DNA from: 70-18 sp041691815
GTDB lineage: Bacteria > Pseudomonadota > Alphaproteobacteria > Acetobacterales > Acetobacteraceae
Length of the DNA stretch: 52,961 nucleotides
Assembly: GCA_041691815.1 (NCBI GenBank)
Contig: JBEPTZ010000016.1
Coordinates: 1 to 52,961, forward strand
Direction of reading: 5' to 3'
The position numbers and the translations under genes are program-made. Positions within the stretch are counted from its first letter, which is position 1. The number at the start of each line of letters is the position of its first letter. The notes beneath the pieces were generated by a model, which saw only the letters and a list, made by a program, of their open reading frames with translations, was not told the origin of the DNA and ran no database searches. Below are positions 16,423 through 25,288 of the stretch, piece by piece.

Positions 16423-17207
16423 TGACCAATCTCAGTGTCGCCAACAAGCTGCGCTACGATCTTGCCGGCAAGGCGGCGCTGGTGACCGGGGCGGCCTCGG
16501 GGATCGGGCTGGCGACCGCCACCATGCTGGCGCGCAATGGCTGCGCGGTGGCGCTGAACTTCCTGGCCGGCGATGCGCGCGGGCCGGAGGCGGTGGCCAA
16601 TCTGCGCCAGGAGGGGCTGAACGTGATCGAGGCGCCGGGCAATGTCGGGGTCGCCGGCGAGTGCGAGGCGATGCTGGAGAGCGCGGTGCAGAAGCTGGGG
16701 CGGCTTGATCTGCTGGTCAACAATGCCGGCACGCCGGGGGTGACCGCGCTGATTCCGCCGGGGCGGCTCGACCTGATTACCGAGGAGCTGTGGCAGCAGG
16801 TGATCGAGGTGAATCTGCTCGGGGTGTTCCGCTGCTCGAAGGCGGCGGCGCCGCATCTGAAAGCCAGCCAGGGGGCGATTGTTTCGACCGCCTCGATCGC
16901 CGGGCTGCATTCGGCCGGCAGTTCGCTGGCTTATGGCGCCACCAAGGCGGGGGTGGTGAGCCTGACCAAGAATCTGGCGCGTGGATTGGGGCCAGAGGTG
17001 CGGGTGAACGCGATTGCGCCGGGGGCGGTGAATTCGTCGTGGCAGATCGAATGGACTGACGAGCAGCGCCGGAGTTCGATGGACAAGGCGGCGCTGAAGC
17101 GGCGCTGCGAGCCGGAGGATCTGGCCGAGGTGATCGTGTTCCTCGGCTTCGGCGCCAGCATGGTGACCGGCCAGACCATCGTGGTGGATGGCGGGCTGAC
17201 GCTTTAG
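16422..17207 (+). CDS. Short-chain dehydrogenase/reductase (3-oxoacyl reductase-like)
   Basis: A classical SDR of 261 aa. TGAASGIGLATA (cofactor loop) lies near residue 22, NNAG near residue 93, and the active-site YGATK after SLA, with serine in STASIAGLHS. The end, VTGQTIVVDGGLTL, is typical of FabG-like enzymes. The loop after beta-2 (NFLAGD) does not decide NADPH over NADH. Overlap with the preceding stop and an 11-base gap to the phosphonate monoester hydrolase gene place it in the same operon; a beta-oxidation-like or alcohol dehydrogenase role is inferred from that context. Confidence 0.88.
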   Translation: MTNLSVANKLRYDLAGKAALVTGAASGIGLATATMLARNGCAVALNFLAGDARGPEAVANLRQEGLNVIEAPGNVGVAGECEAMLESAVQKLGRLDLLVNNAGTPGVTALIPPGRLDLITEELWQQVIEVNLLGVFRCSKAAAPHLKASQGAIVSTASIAGLHSAGSSLAYGATKAGVVSLTKNLARGLGPEVRVNAIAPGAVNSSWQIEWTDEQRRSSMDKAALKRRCEPEDLAEVIVFLGFGASMVTGQTIVVDGGLTL

Positions 17208-17218
17208 GGCCATCGCCG

Positions 17219-18751
17219 ATGCGCGGCCGCAACATCCTGCTCATCATCGTCGACCAGTGGCGCGGCGACAGTCTCGGCGTGCTGGGGCATTCGGCCGCGA
17301 TCACCCCCAATCTCGATGCGCTGGCCGGGGAGGGGGTGCTGTTTCGCCGGCACTACGCGCAGGCGGCGCCGTGCGGGCCGGCGCGCGCCTCGCTGCTGAC
17401 CGGGCTTTATGTGATGAACCATCGGGTGGTGGCCAACGGCATTCCGCAGGATCGCCGGCACGCCACCATGCCCGGTGAGTTGCGCCGCGCCGGGCTGGAC
17501 CCGTCACTGATCGGCTACACCACCACCATCCCGGACCCGCGCGATGCGCCGCCGGACGATCCGCGGTTTCGCGAGATTGGCGACGTGCTGGCCGGCTTTA
17601 ATACATTTGCGCATTTCGATGAGGTCGATTTTCGGAATTATCTCGGCTGGGTGGCCGGGCGGGGGCATGCGCTGCCGCCGGAGCCGGTGGATATCTGGCT
17701 GCCGGCGAGCGGGCCGCCGGGGCCGAGTGCCGCGCCTAGTCGCATCCCGGCGGCGCTGTCGGACACTGCCTGGTCGGGCGAGCATGCGCTGGCGTTTTTG
17801 CGCGGGGCGCGGCAGGAGCATCCGTGGATGCTGCATCTCGGCTTCCTGCGGCCGCATCCGCCGTTTATCGCGCCGGCGCCGTATCACGACATGGTGCCGC
17901 TGGCCGCCATTCCGGCGCCGTTGCGGGCGGCGACGCTGGAGGCCGAGGCGGCGCAGCATCCGGTGCTGGCGGAATGGCTGGCGGCGCGCGACCTGGGCAA
18001 CTATTTCCATGGCGCCAGCGGTTGTGCCGCGACCTTGGATGACGCCGCGATCGCGCTGACCCGGCGGGCGTATTATGGGCTGATCGCCGAGATCGATGTC
18101 TGGATCGGCCGGATCATCGCCGAACTCAAGCGCAGCGGGCAGTACGACAAAACGTTGATCGTGTTCACCTCCGATCATGGCGAGCAGTTGGGCGATCATC
18201 GGTTGCTCGGCAAGCTTGGCTGGTTCGACCAGAGCTATCATCTGCCGCTGATCGTCCGCGATCCGTCGCCCGACGCCGTGCGTGGCCGGGTGGTGGAGGC
18301 GTTCAGCGAGTCGATCGATATTCTGCCGACCATGCTGGACTGGCTTGGCGGCGCCGCGCCGGCTTCCTGCGACGGGGTTTCGCTGCTGCCATGGCTGCGC
18401 GGGGCGACTCCGGCGGCGTGGCGCGATGCGGTGCATTTCGAATACGATCTGCGCGGCGGCTGGCCGGCGCCGAGCCCGCTGCCGGCCGGTGTGGCGGCGA
18501 GCGGGCCGCAGGCCGGGGCGCTCTGCGCCATGCGCACCGAGGCGTGGAAATACGTGCATATCGCCGGCATGGCGCCGGTGCTCTACGATCTGCGCGCCGA
18601 TCCCGGCGAGTTGCACAATCTCGCCGCCAGCCCGGCGCATCGCGGGCTGCTGCTGGAGGCGACGCAGCGCATGCTGACCTGGCGGCTGGCACATGCGGAA
18701 CTGGGGTTCACGGATTTGGTGACTTCGCCGGCGGGGTTGGTTCGGCGGTAG
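17219..18751 (+). CDS. Phosphonate monoester hydrolase-like/sulfatase-family enzyme
   Basis: An alkaline-phosphatase-superfamily hydrolase closest in pattern to phosphonate monoester hydrolases (PMH). RNILLIIVDQWRGDSLG gives the metal-binding aspartate at the start. PCGPARASLLTGLYVMNHR contains the C-x-P-x-R signature in which Cys52 would become formylglycine, so a maturase is needed from elsewhere. SDHGEQLGDH is the second metal site. IGYTTTIPDPRD and the length of 510 aa fit PMH. There is no signal peptide, so it is probably cytoplasmic. It is co-transcribed with the SDR. A promiscuous sulfatase/phosphodiesterase activity is equally possible. Confidence 0.85.
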   Translation: MRGRNILLIIVDQWRGDSLGVLGHSAAITPNLDALAGEGVLFRRHYAQAAPCGPARASLLTGLYVMNHRVVANGIPQDRRHATMPGELRRAGLDPSLIGYTTTIPDPRDAPPDDPRFREIGDVLAGFNTFAHFDEVDFRNYLGWVAGRGHALPPEPVDIWLPASGPPGPSAAPSRIPAALSDTAWSGEHALAFLRGARQEHPWMLHLGFLRPHPPFIAPAPYHDMVPLAAIPAPLRAATLEAEAAQHPVLAEWLAARDLGNYFHGASGCAATLDDAAIALTRRAYYGLIAEIDVWIGRIIAELKRSGQYDKTLIVFTSDHGEQLGDHRLLGKLGWFDQSYHLPLIVRDPSPDAVRGRVVEAFSESIDILPTMLDWLGGAAPASCDGVSLLPWLRGATPAAWRDAVHFEYDLRGGWPAPSPLPAGVAASGPQAGALCAMRTEAWKYVHIAGMAPVLYDLRADPGELHNLAASPAHRGLLLEATQRMLTWRLAHAELGFTDLVTSPAGLVRR

Positions 18752-18775
18752 GTAGATTCAGGAGCAGGCAAGAAT

Positions 18776-18905
18776 CTTCTTTTTCTGAAGAAAAAGAAGC
18801 AAAAAAACTTTCATCCATTAAGAATTTTGGTGTGTTGGCACCATGGTGCGACAGCGGGCGAAGCCACGGATAGAAGTTTTTTGGTTCTTTTTTTCAAAAA
18901 AGAAC
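18776..18905. repeat. Pair of inverted REP-like hairpins (BIME-like unit)
   Basis: Hairpin A is CTTCTTTTTCT-GA-AGAAAAAGAAG (18776-18799). Hairpin B is GTTCTTTTTT-TC-AAAAAAGAAC (18884-18905). Read on opposite strands, both are preceded by AAGTTTTTT-G, so they are two copies of one element facing each other, with about 75 bases of spacer that contains the palindrome GCACCATGGTGC. They lie between convergent genes and would also end transcription on both sides. Confidence 0.75.
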
Positions 18906-18928
18906 ATTCTTGTCTTTACGCCCTGCCG

Positions 18929-20530
18929 CTACGCGCCGCGCAGGATCATGTCCGCACCTTTTTCGGCGATCATGATGGCCGTCGCGTTGGTGTTGCCGGA
19001 GACCACGGTCGGCATGATCGAGGCGTCGATCACCCGCAGCGCCTCGGTGCCGTGCACGCGGAGTGCGGTGTCCACCACGGCGTTGGTCTGCGGGCCCATC
19101 ATGCAGGTGCTGGTCTGGTGGAAGGTGGTGCCGCCGGTGGCGCGCACATGGTCGAGGATCGCCTCGTCGGTTTCGGCTTGCTGGCCGGGCAGGTATTCTT
19201 CGGTGACCAGACGCTGCATCGCCGGGCTGGCGAATACGCGGCGGCTGATTTTCAGTGCCGCCACCATGGTGTCGCGGTCGGCCTGGGTGGACAGGTAGTT
19301 GGCCATCATCGCCGGCGGCTGGGCCGGGTCCGGCGAGCGGATGCGCAGCCAGCCACGGCTTTCCGGGCGGCAGGGGATGGCGACCAGGGTGCAGGCGGGG
19401 AATTTATGCATCGCCTCGCCGGCCTTCTCGGAACTGCCGGCGAGGAACTGGTATTCGACGTCCGGGCTGTCCAGTTCGGGGCGTGTCTTCGCGAACAGGC
19501 CGATTGGCGCGGCACCCATCATCAGCGCGCCGGATTTGGCCAGCACGTATTGCATGCCGGTCAGCGCCTGGCGGAACCAGCTATGGGAAATTTCGTTGAC
19601 CGTGTTGGCGTGCCTGCAGCGATAGATCACCCGGCCGCCGAGATGGTCCTGCAGGTTTTCGCCGACCCCCGGCAGGTCGTGCGCCACCGGGATGCCCAGC
19701 GATTGCAGCAAGGCGCCGGGGCCGACGCCGGAGAGTTGCAGCAGTTGCGGCGAGTTGATCGTGCCGCCTGACAGCAGCACCTCGCGGCGCGCCATCACCC
19801 GGTGCAGCGCGCCGTTCTGGCTGTATTCCACGCCGACCGCGCGCTTGCCCTGCATGATGACGCGATGCGCCAGGGCGCGGATTTCGACGGTCAGGTTCGG
19901 ACGTTTCATCGCCGGGCGCAGGTAGCCGACCGCGGCGCTGCAGCGCTTGCGGCCGCGCACGGTGACCTGCAGCGGGCCGACGCCCTCCTGCTCGGCGCCG
20001 TTGAAATCGGCGTTGAATTTGTAGCCGGCCTCCTGGGCGGCGGCGATGAAGGCGTCGTGCAGTTCATGTGGGGAGCGCAGGTCGGAGACGGCCAGCGGGC
20101 CGTCGCTGCCGTGGTAGGTGTCGGCGCCGCGCTCCTGGCCTTCGGCCTTGCGGAAATATGGCAGCACGTCGTCGTAGCTCCAGCCGGCATTGCCCATCTG
20201 GCGCCAGAGGTCGAAATCCTGCTTCTGGCCGCGGATGTAGATCAGGCCATTGATCGACGAGGAGCCGCCGAGCACCCGGCCGCGCGGCCAGGGGATGCGG
20301 CGGTTGTGCATCTCCGGTTCGGCCTCGGTCTCGAATTTCCAGGCGACTTTCGGGTTGTAGATGTTGCGGTAGAAGCCGGCCGGGATGTGGATCCACGGGT
20401 CGGTGTCGTTGCCGCCGGCTTCCAGCAGCAGCACCCTTGTGTTGGCATCGGCGGTCAGACGGTTGGCCAGCACGCAGCCGGCCGAGCCGGCGCCGACGAT
20501 GATGAAATCGTATTCGCGGTCATTGGCCAT
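18929..20530 (-). CDS. GMC-family oxidoreductase (choline dehydrogenase-like)
   Basis: An FAD-dependent glucose-methanol-choline oxidoreductase of 533 aa. The dinucleotide motif IIVGAGSAGCVLANRL lies near the N-terminus, followed by the GMC signature WPRGRVLGGSSSINGLIYIRG, GGTINSPQLLQLSGVGP, and the C-terminal catalytic block TFHQTSTCMMG with SGNTNATAIMIAEKGAD. The ATG at 20530 (MANDREYDF) is chosen because the FAD loop normally lies within the first 25 residues; the long upstream extension is low-complexity. There is no signal peptide. The substrate is an alcohol that cannot be read from the sequence. Confidence 0.92.
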   Translation of the reverse strand: MANDREYDFIIVGAGSAGCVLANRLTADANTRVLLLEAGGNDTDPWIHIPAGFYRNIYNPKVAWKFETEAEPEMHNRRIPWPRGRVLGGSSSINGLIYIRGQKQDFDLWRQMGNAGWSYDDVLPYFRKAEGQERGADTYHGSDGPLAVSDLRSPHELHDAFIAAAQEAGYKFNADFNGAEQEGVGPLQVTVRGRKRCSAAVGYLRPAMKRPNLTVEIRALAHRVIMQGKRAVGVEYSQNGALHRVMARREVLLSGGTINSPQLLQLSGVGPGALLQSLGIPVAHDLPGVGENLQDHLGGRVIYRCRHANTVNEISHSWFRQALTGMQYVLAKSGALMMGAAPIGLFAKTRPELDSPDVEYQFLAGSSEKAGEAMHKFPACTLVAIPCRPESRGWLRIRSPDPAQPPAMMANYLSTQADRDTMVAALKISRRVFASPAMQRLVTEEYLPGQQAETDEAILDHVRATGGTTFHQTSTCMMGPQTNAVVDTALRVHGTEALRVIDASIMPTVVSGNTNATAIMIAEKGADMILRGA

Positions 20531-20636
20531 GGTGTGGTGGCGTCCTCCGGCGTTGCCGCCCGTCTCGCCGGGCCGGCGGCCAGCAAAGCACCGGGTTGGG
20601 ATGGCGGCAATCCGCCGCGGCCTGGGGCCGGTCGGC

Positions 20637-20876
20637 TCAGGTGGGTGGGTCTGGCCTGGGGGGGGCGGCGGCGAGCAGTTCGCGCTCCAACTCGGCGGAT
20701 GGCGGGGGCAGCCGGCCGATGCCGAGCAGGCGGGTGGTTTTGTGCAGCTGGTCGAGATAGGCGCGGCACATGCTGCACCGCCACAAATGCCAGCGCATGG
20801 CCAGCCATTGCCGCAGCGGCAGGGCGCCTTCCATGTAGTCGGTGGCCTTCTCGCTGACGTCCTGGCAGCGCAACAC
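20637..20876 (-). CDS. Zinc-finger (zf-HC2) anti-sigma factor
   Basis: A 79-aa ZAS-domain protein: an early cysteine in LRCQDVSEKATDYMEG, then a helix, then HLWRCSMC, the H-x3-C-x2-C zinc site found in anti-sigma factors of ECF sigmas. I start at the GTG at 20876 because GGAG lies six bases before it and the domain then begins as in relatives; the open frame extends to an ATG at 20966. No transmembrane segment follows, so it would be a soluble anti-sigma. It is transcribed away from the sigma gene, an unusual layout. Confidence 0.78.
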   Translation of the reverse strand: MLRCQDVSEKATDYMEGALPLRQWLAMRWHLWRCSMCRAYLDQLHKTTRLLGIGRLPPPSAELERELLAAAPPRPDPPT

Positions 20877-20994
20877 ATCGTTCTCCGTGGCGTGCGGCGC
20901 AGCAGCCGCTTGGAAGTGACTCGGTCGGCCAAGGGGTATTACAGGGCGGCGGGGGCTCTGATACACTTGGTAATCTCGCGCCAGGATACCCCAG

Positions 20995-21756
20995 ATGATC
21001 GATGATGCCGAGTTCGACCAGCCCGGATTCCTGGAGAAACTGCGGACCGGTGATCAGGGCGCCTATCGCCGGCTGATCCGCCGCTTCCATGGCTCGCTGG
21101 TGGGGGTGGCCAGCGGCGTGATCGGCAGCCGGGCGCAGGCCGAGGAGGTGGTGCAGGACGCCTGGCTGGCGGTGTTCTCCGGTATCGGGCGGTTCGAGGG
21201 GCGGTCGAGCCTGGCGAGCTGGCTGTTCACCATCGTGTTGAACCGCGCCCGCACCCGGATCGGCCGCGAGGGGCGGATGGTCGGACTGCCGGCGATCCTG
21301 GATGGCGGGCAGGGCGAGGAGCGGGGTGTGCCGCTGTCGCGCTTCGCGCCGGATGGGCATTGGGCCGAGGCGCCGAAGCTGTGGGAGACGCTGGACCCCG
21401 AGCGGGTGGTCGGCGGGCGGCAGCTCTGGGAGCATGTGCAGGTGGTGATCGAGGCGATGCCGGCCGGGCAGAAGGCGGTGATCATCCTGCGCGACATGGA
21501 GGGCAGGGAGGCCGAGGAAGTCTGCGCGCTGTTGCAGATCACTCCGGAGAACCAGCGGGTGCTGCTGCATCGCGCCCGCGCCAGGGTACGCCGGGCGGTA
21601 GAGGAACTCACCGATGCGCCGGTGGCGCGGGCGGTGCGGCCGCGTTCGCCGGCGAGGGCCGCCAGACCGGCGGGCGAGACGCTGGAGCGCATGTTTGCCG
21701 TCGCCCGGCGATGGTGGAGGCGGCCGGCGGCGAAATCGGCGGTCGCGGTGGCGTAG
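20995..21756 (+). CDS. ECF RNA polymerase sigma factor (RpoE-like) with C-terminal extension
   Basis: A group 4 sigma factor. Region 2 spans about residues 12-85 (AYRRLIRRFHGSLVGVASGVIG..AEEVVQDAWLAVFSGIGRFEGRSSLASWLFTIVLNRAR). Region 4 spans about 140-200 (IEAMPAGQKAVIILRDMEGREAEEVCALLQITPENQRVLLHRARARVR). A linker of about 40 residues lies between them. The last 50 residues are basic, Pro/Ala-rich and not part of the sigma fold. It is divergent from the zf-HC2 anti-sigma gene across 118 bases, so both may share a control region. Confidence 0.9.
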   Translation: MIDDAEFDQPGFLEKLRTGDQGAYRRLIRRFHGSLVGVASGVIGSRAQAEEVVQDAWLAVFSGIGRFEGRSSLASWLFTIVLNRARTRIGREGRMVGLPAILDGGQGEERGVPLSRFAPDGHWAEAPKLWETLDPERVVGGRQLWEHVQVVIEAMPAGQKAVIILRDMEGREAEEVCALLQITPENQRVLLHRARARVRRAVEELTDAPVARAVRPRSPARAARPAGETLERMFAVARRWWRRPAAKSAVAVA

Positions 21757-21836
21757 GCGGGCGGCACCGCGGCCTGTGCCCGGCGGCGGTTCCGTGTCTA
21801 GTCTGACGCATCCGAGGTTGCAGCGGGAGGGACCGA

Positions 21837-22895
21837 ATGACACCACGTATTGCGGTGATGGGCGCCGGCGCGGTCGGCGGCTATGCCGGCGGGCATCTGT
21901 CGCGGCTGGGGCACGACATCACGCTGATCGACGCCTGGCCGGAGCATGTCGAGACGGTGCGTGCCCAGGGGCTGAACCTCTACGGCATGACCGAGGAGGA
22001 GCGCTGCACGGTGCGGCTGCCGATTCTGCATCTGACCGAGGTGCAGTCGTTCGTGAAGCAGCGGCCGGTGGATATCGCGGTGATCTCGGTGAAATCCTAC
22101 GATACCGAGTGGGCGACGCTGATGATGCGGCAATATCTGGCGCCGGGCGGGTTCGTGGTCTCGCTGCAGAATTGCATCAACGAGGAGCGGATCGCCGGCA
22201 TCGTCGGCTGGGGCAGGGTGGTCGGCTGCATCGCCGCGGCCATTTCGGTGGATTTGTATCAGGCCGGGCATATCCGCCGCACGGTGCCGAAGGGCGGCGC
22301 GGCGCATACCGTGTTCCGGGTCGGCGAGGTGCATGGCCGTAGCACCGAGCGGGTGCAGCTGCTGGCCGCGATGCTGGCGGGGATCGACAGCGTGAAGGTG
22401 ACGCAGAATTTGTGGGGTGAGCGCTGGTCGAAATTGTGCCTGAACGGCATGCGCAACGGCGTCTCGGCGGCGACCGGGTTGCCGGGCAACGAGATCGATC
22501 GCCATGACGCAATCCGGCGGTTTTCCATTCGCCTGGGCGGCGAGGCGGTGCGGATCGGCCAGGCGCTCGGCTATCAGTTGGAGCATATCGGCAAGCTGGA
22601 CCCGGAGAAGCTCGCCCTTGCCTCCGAGGGTGACGCGGCGAGCTTGGCCGAGGTGGAGGCGGTGATGCTGGCCGGCAGCAATGCGGCGGCGCGCAGCGAT
22701 CTGCAACGCCCGTCGATGGGGCAGGACATGCTGAAGGGCCGGCGCACCGAGATCGAGTTCATGAATGGTTTCATCGCCGACAAGGGCGCGGAGATCGGCC
22801 GTGCCGCGCCCAGCCATCGCCGGCTGACCGAGATCGTGCGGCGGATCGAGCGCGGCGAAGTGCAAGCCGACCCCGGGCATCTTATGCAGCCGTGA
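21837..22895 (+). CDS. Ketopantoate reductase-family (PanE/ApbA) protein
   Basis: A 352-aa NADPH-dependent reductase-type protein. GAGAVGGYAGGHLSRLGHDI is the N-terminal nucleotide loop, SVKSYDTEWA holds the family lysine, and LQNCINEERI resembles the LQNG..NE motif with Cys replacing Gly. C-terminal conservation includes WSKLCLNGMRNGVSAATG and a GRRTEIEFMNGFIADKGAEIG segment. It is longer than true PanE (about 300 aa), so it may reduce another 2-keto acid. It stands alone, converging on the GNAT gene. Confidence 0.83.
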   Translation: MTPRIAVMGAGAVGGYAGGHLSRLGHDITLIDAWPEHVETVRAQGLNLYGMTEEERCTVRLPILHLTEVQSFVKQRPVDIAVISVKSYDTEWATLMMRQYLAPGGFVVSLQNCINEERIAGIVGWGRVVGCIAAAISVDLYQAGHIRRTVPKGGAAHTVFRVGEVHGRSTERVQLLAAMLAGIDSVKVTQNLWGERWSKLCLNGMRNGVSAATGLPGNEIDRHDAIRRFSIRLGGEAVRIGQALGYQLEHIGKLDPEKLALASEGDAASLAEVEAVMLAGSNAAARSDLQRPSMGQDMLKGRRTEIEFMNGFIADKGAEIGRAAPSHRRLTEIVRRIERGEVQADPGHLMQP

Positions 22896-22896
22896 G

Positions 22897-23343
22897 CTAC
22901 CCCGGCCAGGCCATCCGCCAGACTGGCCGCCGGCCGCCGGGGTTGGTGGTGGCGGCGAGGATGCCGAACCCGGCGCGACGGTAGAATTCCACCGCGTGCG
23001 GGTTCTCCTGGTTGACGAGCAGGTGCAGACCGGCGGGGCGTTGCTGCTTCACCGCGTCCAGCAAGGCGCTGCCGATGCCGTGGCTGGAATGGGCGGGGTG
23101 GACTGCCAGTTGCTCGATCAGGCCGTCGGCGGGGAACCAGGTCAGGAAGCCCACCGGCGTGGCCTCGGGCACCGCGCAGAGGGTTGCGGCGCCGGCGTGG
23201 TGCAGATCGCGCAGATGCGTGGCGAGCCAGGCCTGGCGCGCGGCAAAATCGATCTCCGGCATGGTGCCCTGCCAGGCGGCGACCCACAGCGCCTGGAGCG
23301 CCGGCAGGTCGGAGGCTCGCATCGGCTGCAGCAGGACGGGCAT
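22897..23343 (-). CDS. GNAT-family N-acetyltransferase
   Basis: A 148-aa acetyltransferase fold. The N-terminus MRASDLPALQALWVAAW is followed by LAVHPAHSSHGIGSALLDAVKQ, which includes the acetyl-CoA loop (Q/R-x-x-G-x-G/A, here HGIGSA), and by NPHAVEFYRRAGFGI at the C-terminal side. An alternative ATG at 23391 would add 16 residues; neither start has a convincing ribosome binding site. It is divergent from the MaoC gene. The acetyl acceptor is unknown. Confidence 0.82.
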   Translation of the reverse strand: MPVLLQPMRASDLPALQALWVAAWQGTMPEIDFAARQAWLATHLRDLHHAGAATLCAVPEATPVGFLTWFPADGLIEQLAVHPAHSSHGIGSALLDAVKQQRPAGLHLLVNQENPHAVEFYRRAGFGILAATTNPGGRRPVWRMAWPG

Positions 23344-23442
23344 GCCCGCCACTTGGCGCAGGATGCTGGCGCGCGCAAGGCGCTCTTGCATCGGCGGCGG
23401 CGGCGGCCAATCTGGCGGGTGCAACGACAAAGGACTGCCGCC

Positions 23443-23901
23443 ATGCCCGCGCCGCAACGTTGGTTCGAGGATTTCACCCCCGGCCTGGTCACCGAGTTCG
23501 GCGATTATGAAATCACCGAATCCGAAATCCTGGCTTTCGCCAGACAGTACGATCCGCAGCCATTTCATACCGATCCGGAGGCGGCGAAGAAATCGAATTT
23601 CGGCGGGCTGATCGCCAGCGGCTGGAACACCATGGGCGCCATGATGCGGATGCTGGTGGATGATTACGTGCCGGCCAATGCCAGCATGGGTTCGCCAGGG
23701 GTCGATGAAATCCGCTGGTTGCAGCCGGTGCGGCCGGGGGATCGGCTGCGCATGCGGGTCACCGTCGAGCAGCAGACCCGCTCCCGCAGCAAGCCGGATC
23801 GCGGGGTGGTGCGCTCGCTGAACGAGATGCTGAACCAGTGCGGCGAGGTGGTGATGACGATGCGCGGCATGGCGATATATCGCGCGAAAACGAACGGATA
23901 A
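23443..23901 (+). CDS. MaoC-like hot-dog dehydratase
   Basis: A 152-aa R-specific enoyl-CoA hydratase-like hot-dog protein. The hydratase-2 motif is visible as FARQYDPQPFHTDPEAAKKSNFGGLIASGW, with the catalytic Asp/His pair in YDPQPFHTD. IRWLQPVRPGDRLR is the typical second strand pair. A function in fatty-acid or branched-acid metabolism is inferred from the family. It is a single-gene unit; the next gene starts about 100 bases later and belongs to the ABC operon. Confidence 0.88.
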   Translation: MPAPQRWFEDFTPGLVTEFGDYEITESEILAFARQYDPQPFHTDPEAAKKSNFGGLIASGWNTMGAMMRMLVDDYVPANASMGSPGVDEIRWLQPVRPGDRLRMRVTVEQQTRSRSKPDRGVVRSLNEMLNQCGEVVMTMRGMAIYRAKTNG

Positions 23902-24004
23902 TTCGCGCGCGCGGGCGTTGCCTGCGGCGGTGGTACGTGGCAGCGTGGCGGGGCAAGAGACCGCCCCGGAACCAACCCAGGGGCATCAGAGAGGAAACCC
24001 CGCA

Positions 24005-25288
24005 ATGCCGTCAATCAGCCGCCGCAGCCTGCTCGCCGCCTCCGGCGCCGCCGCGATTTCGCAGGTGCCGCTGCGTGCCGTCCGCGCCGCCGACAAGCCG
24101 CGGGTGACGGTGATCACCCAATGGAGCGCCGGCAGCGACGGTGCGGCGATCACCGCACTCGGCAAGAAGTTCACCGAGGCCGGCGGCAACTGGCAGCACA
24201 ACCCGGTGCCTGGCTTCACCACCGACATGATGAACAAGCTGCGGGCGCAGATCCTGTCGGGCGACCCGCCGGCGGTCAGCCAGTTGAAGGGCCCGGAAAT
24301 CGCCGCCTGGTCGAAGATCGCGCCGACCGTCGATCTCGACGCCGATGTGAAGGCGGCCGGTTACGAGAAGGTGGTGGCGCCGGAACTGGTCAAGCTGCAC
24401 GCGCCCTATGGCCACTGGATTTCGCTGCCGCTGCAGGTCTACCGCATCAACTCGATCTGGATCAGCAAGAAGGCCGCCGACAAGGTGGGGGTGACGGCGC
24501 TGCCGAAGACCTGGGCGGAATACAACGCCATCGGCGAGAAGATGGCCAAGGCCGGCATCCAGCCGGTCGCCAATGGCGGCACCAAGTGGGATAACGGCAT
24601 GATCTGGGAGATCGCGCTGTGCGGCATCTCGCCGGCCGCCTATCGCAAGGCGGTGATGGAGCTGGATGCCGCGACCCTGAAGGGGCCGGAAGTGCTGGCG
24701 GCGTTCGAACAGACGCGCAAGATGAGCCTGTGGATGAGCCCGAATACCGCCAGCCAGCACTACTCGACCTTCATTCCGCAGTTCATGAAGGGCGATGCCG
24801 GCATGCTGCTGATGGGCGGCTGGGTGCAGGGGGTCTACAAGAACGCCGGGTATAAATACAGCGACTATATCACCGGCCCGTCGCCGCAGGACAACGGCAA
24901 GCCGGCGTTCGACCTTAACGCCGACGCGTTCATCTTCTGGAAGCGCAAGGAGGCGGATTTCACCGCCGGGCAGCATCTGCTGGCCAAGCTGGTGATGGAG
25001 AAGAGCACCCAGCAGATGTATTCCGGCATCACCGGCTCGCTGCCGGTGCGGACCGACATGGACCTCTCCGACCCGACCTTCTCCGACGCCCAGCGCGAGG
25101 CTGCGGCGAGCCTCAAGGCTGCGGTTGGCGACCATCAATCGGTGCTGAGCCTGGCGCATAACATGGCGCAGCCGAACCAGATCACCGCGGCGATGATCGA
25201 CTCGCTGGTGGAATTCGTCACCGATCATACCATCACCCCGAAGCAGGGGCAGGAGCGGCTGGTCGAGGCGGTCGACAACGTCCGCTAG
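24005..25288 (+). CDS. Sugar-type ABC transporter solute-binding protein
   Basis: Periplasmic binding protein (SBP_bac_1/COG1653 type) with a twin-arginine-like leader (SRRSLLAASGAAAIS, processing near VRAAD). Recognisable parts are WSAGSDGAAITALGKKF at the mature start, a PKTWAEYNAIGEKMAKAGIQPVANGG hinge, and GDAGMLLMGGWVQGVYK. It is the first gene of a complete importer (two permeases and an ATPase follow with almost no gaps). The family takes oligosaccharides, polyols or glycerol phosphates; the SDR and nucleoside hydrolase at the operon end suggest a pentose or nucleoside, which is inference. Confidence 0.92.
   Translation: MPSISRRSLLAASGAAAISQVPLRAVRAADKPRVTVITQWSAGSDGAAITALGKKFTEAGGNWQHNPVPGFTTDMMNKLRAQILSGDPPAVSQLKGPEIAAWSKIAPTVDLDADVKAAGYEKVVAPELVKLHAPYGHWISLPLQVYRINSIWISKKAADKVGVTALPKTWAEYNAIGEKMAKAGIQPVANGGTKWDNGMIWEIALCGISPAAYRKAVMELDAATLKGPEVLAAFEQTRKMSLWMSPNTASQHYSTFIPQFMKGDAGMLLMGGWVQGVYKNAGYKYSDYITGPSPQDNGKPAFDLNADAFIFWKRKEADFTAGQHLLAKLVMEKSTQQMYSGITGSLPVRTDMDLSDPTFSDAQREAAASLKAAVGDHQSVLSLAHNMAQPNQITAAMIDSLVEFVTDHTITPKQGQERLVEAVDNVR

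Noticed and set aside
18929..20932. Long N-terminal extension of the GMC oxidoreductase to base 20932
   Set aside because: The first 130 residues are Pro/Arg-rich, overlap the anti-sigma gene in another frame, and the FAD loop belongs near the true start at 20530.
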